From Bacteroidota bacterium (lineage in GTDB: Bacteria; Bacteroidota; Bacteroidia; Flavobacteriales; Weeksellaceae): a DNA stretch of 5,494 nucleotides. How positions within the stretch are numbered: the stretch's first letter is position 1; every line of letters starts with the position of its first letter. Made by a program: the position numbers and the translations under genes. The DNA is taken from contig JAEWOM010000146.1 of assembly GCA_023399675.1 (NCBI GenBank), positions 1 to 5,494 on the forward strand, read 5' to 3'. This document shows positions 5,003 to 5,494 of the stretch, in pieces. The notes below the pieces were generated by a model. The model saw only the letters and a list, made by a program, of their open reading frames with translations, was not told where the DNA came from and did no database searches.

Positions 5003-5494
5003 CTATTCCAGACTTCTGGACCGGAAAAAACTGCCGAAAAACAAAGACAACAGCAGAAAATACGCGCAGAATCCCGCAAAAACATATCCGAAATATTTGA
5101 ATGAAAACATATCCTCATTCTTCTTTTCCTTTTCTGCGATTCGAACCTTTCCTTCTTCATATTTCCGGTTTACTTCGGCCATTTCCTCACTGTCGGGACG
5201 GAAAACATTTTTCGCTTTTGTATATTCTTCCTCGAGAGAAACTTTATAGCTTTCGATGTACTGATAATTCAGCAGATCCTTCGTTTGGGTATCCACATAA
5301 TTGATGTAGACGAAGATAGATCCGAGCGCCAGCAGTCCGCCAACGAACATCGGGATAAACGCACGTCCGTATGCTTCTTTAAAACTGATTCGCTTCTTCC
5401 AGCGGCTGTAAGCGATAACCGAAAGATAGGCGCCGACTGCAAAAACCAATGGCAGGAAAAAAGCATTCAATACCATGGAAGTGCGGTAGTAATC
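5003..5494 (-). CDS. DUF4199 domain-containing membrane protein, 5' end probably outside window
   Basis: Membrane protein of unknown function typical of Bacteroidota. The first ATG in the window is at 5474-5476 (157 residues), but the frame stays open for six more codons to the edge (DYYRTS). The usual family arrangement has another hydrophobic segment further upstream, so I treat it as 5'-truncated. Counting from that internal Met, hydrophobic helices lie at about 4-23, 39-59 and 127-150. The family motif ISFKEAYGRAF (30-40) sits between the first two. Residues 62-125 are a charged, probably helical soluble segment rich in Glu and Lys. It ends 47 bases before the antitoxin start. From my memory of related genomes, DUF4199 genes are often next to a GT2 gene. 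If so here, the toxin-antitoxin pair separates former neighbours. Family assignment is fairly firm; the start is not. Confidence 0.77.
   Translation of the reverse strand, partial: DYYRTSMVLNAFFLPLVFAVGAYLSVIAYSRWKKRISFKEAYGRAFIPMFVGGLLALGSIFVYINYVDTQTKDLLNYQYIESYKVSLEEEYTKAKNVFRPDSEEMAEVNRKYEEGKVRIAEKEKKNEDMFSFKYFGYVFAGFCAYFLLLSLFFGSFFRSRSLE

Noticed and set aside
4924..5160. A 78-codon minus-strand frame overlapping the antitoxin start and the DUF4199 end
   Set aside because: It overlaps two well-supported genes and the operator region, with low-complexity composition and no recognisable family.

Overview
The window looks like a chromosomal segment of a member of the Bacteroidota, most likely class Flavobacteriia (Chryseobacterium/Weeksellaceae-like). 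This rests on the protein families present (head GIN-domain lipoprotein, DUF4199, DUF3667, DUF6364, a four-helix-bundle S23/IVS-type protein), on A-rich leaders with little Shine-Dalgarno signal, and on a TAnnTTTG-type promoter box. The species cannot be fixed from the sequence alone. I see no rRNA, tRNA, transposase or CRISPR array.

All eight genes read leftward (minus strand). In transcription order, from the right edge, they are: a DUF4199 membrane protein (its 5' end probably lies outside the window); a toxin-antitoxin pair (DUF6364/ribbon-helix-helix-type antitoxin, then a PIN-domain toxin with a GTG start); a DPM1/GtrB-like family 2 glycosyltransferase with two C-terminal membrane helices; a DUF3667 protein with an N-terminal zinc ribbon and about five membrane helices; a GIN-domain lipoprotein; a small four-helix-bundle protein; and a phosphoglucomutase/phosphomannomutase whose last ~115-120 residues run off the left edge.

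The toxin, glycosyltransferase, DUF3667 and GIN genes are separated by only 3-13 bases. The stretch from the antitoxin to the GIN gene could therefore be one transcript. The antitoxin is preceded by two identical 10-bp repeats spaced 21 bp apart, overlapping a candidate promoter box. That layout fits autorepression, and it could put the glycosyltransferase under the toxin-antitoxin promoter. Functionally, the mutase (hexose-1-phosphate supply) and the glycosyltransferase (probably sugar transfer to a polyprenyl phosphate) suggest envelope glycan work. The lipoprotein and membrane proteins are envelope components of unknown role.

The region is a compositional mosaic. Hand counts of single 60-base rows give 45-55% GC in the mutase, GIN, glycosyltransferase and DUF4199 genes. 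The four-helix-bundle, DUF3667 and PIN genes give 25-32%, which suggests accessory genes set among core ones. The most intriguing structure is the four-helix-bundle gene. It is enclosed by a 20-bp imperfect inverted repeat (17/20 matches), and its right arm lies in a 14-bp tandem duplication. This resembles the layout of the intervening sequences that carry relatives of this gene inside 23S rRNA, but here it lies between two protein genes.
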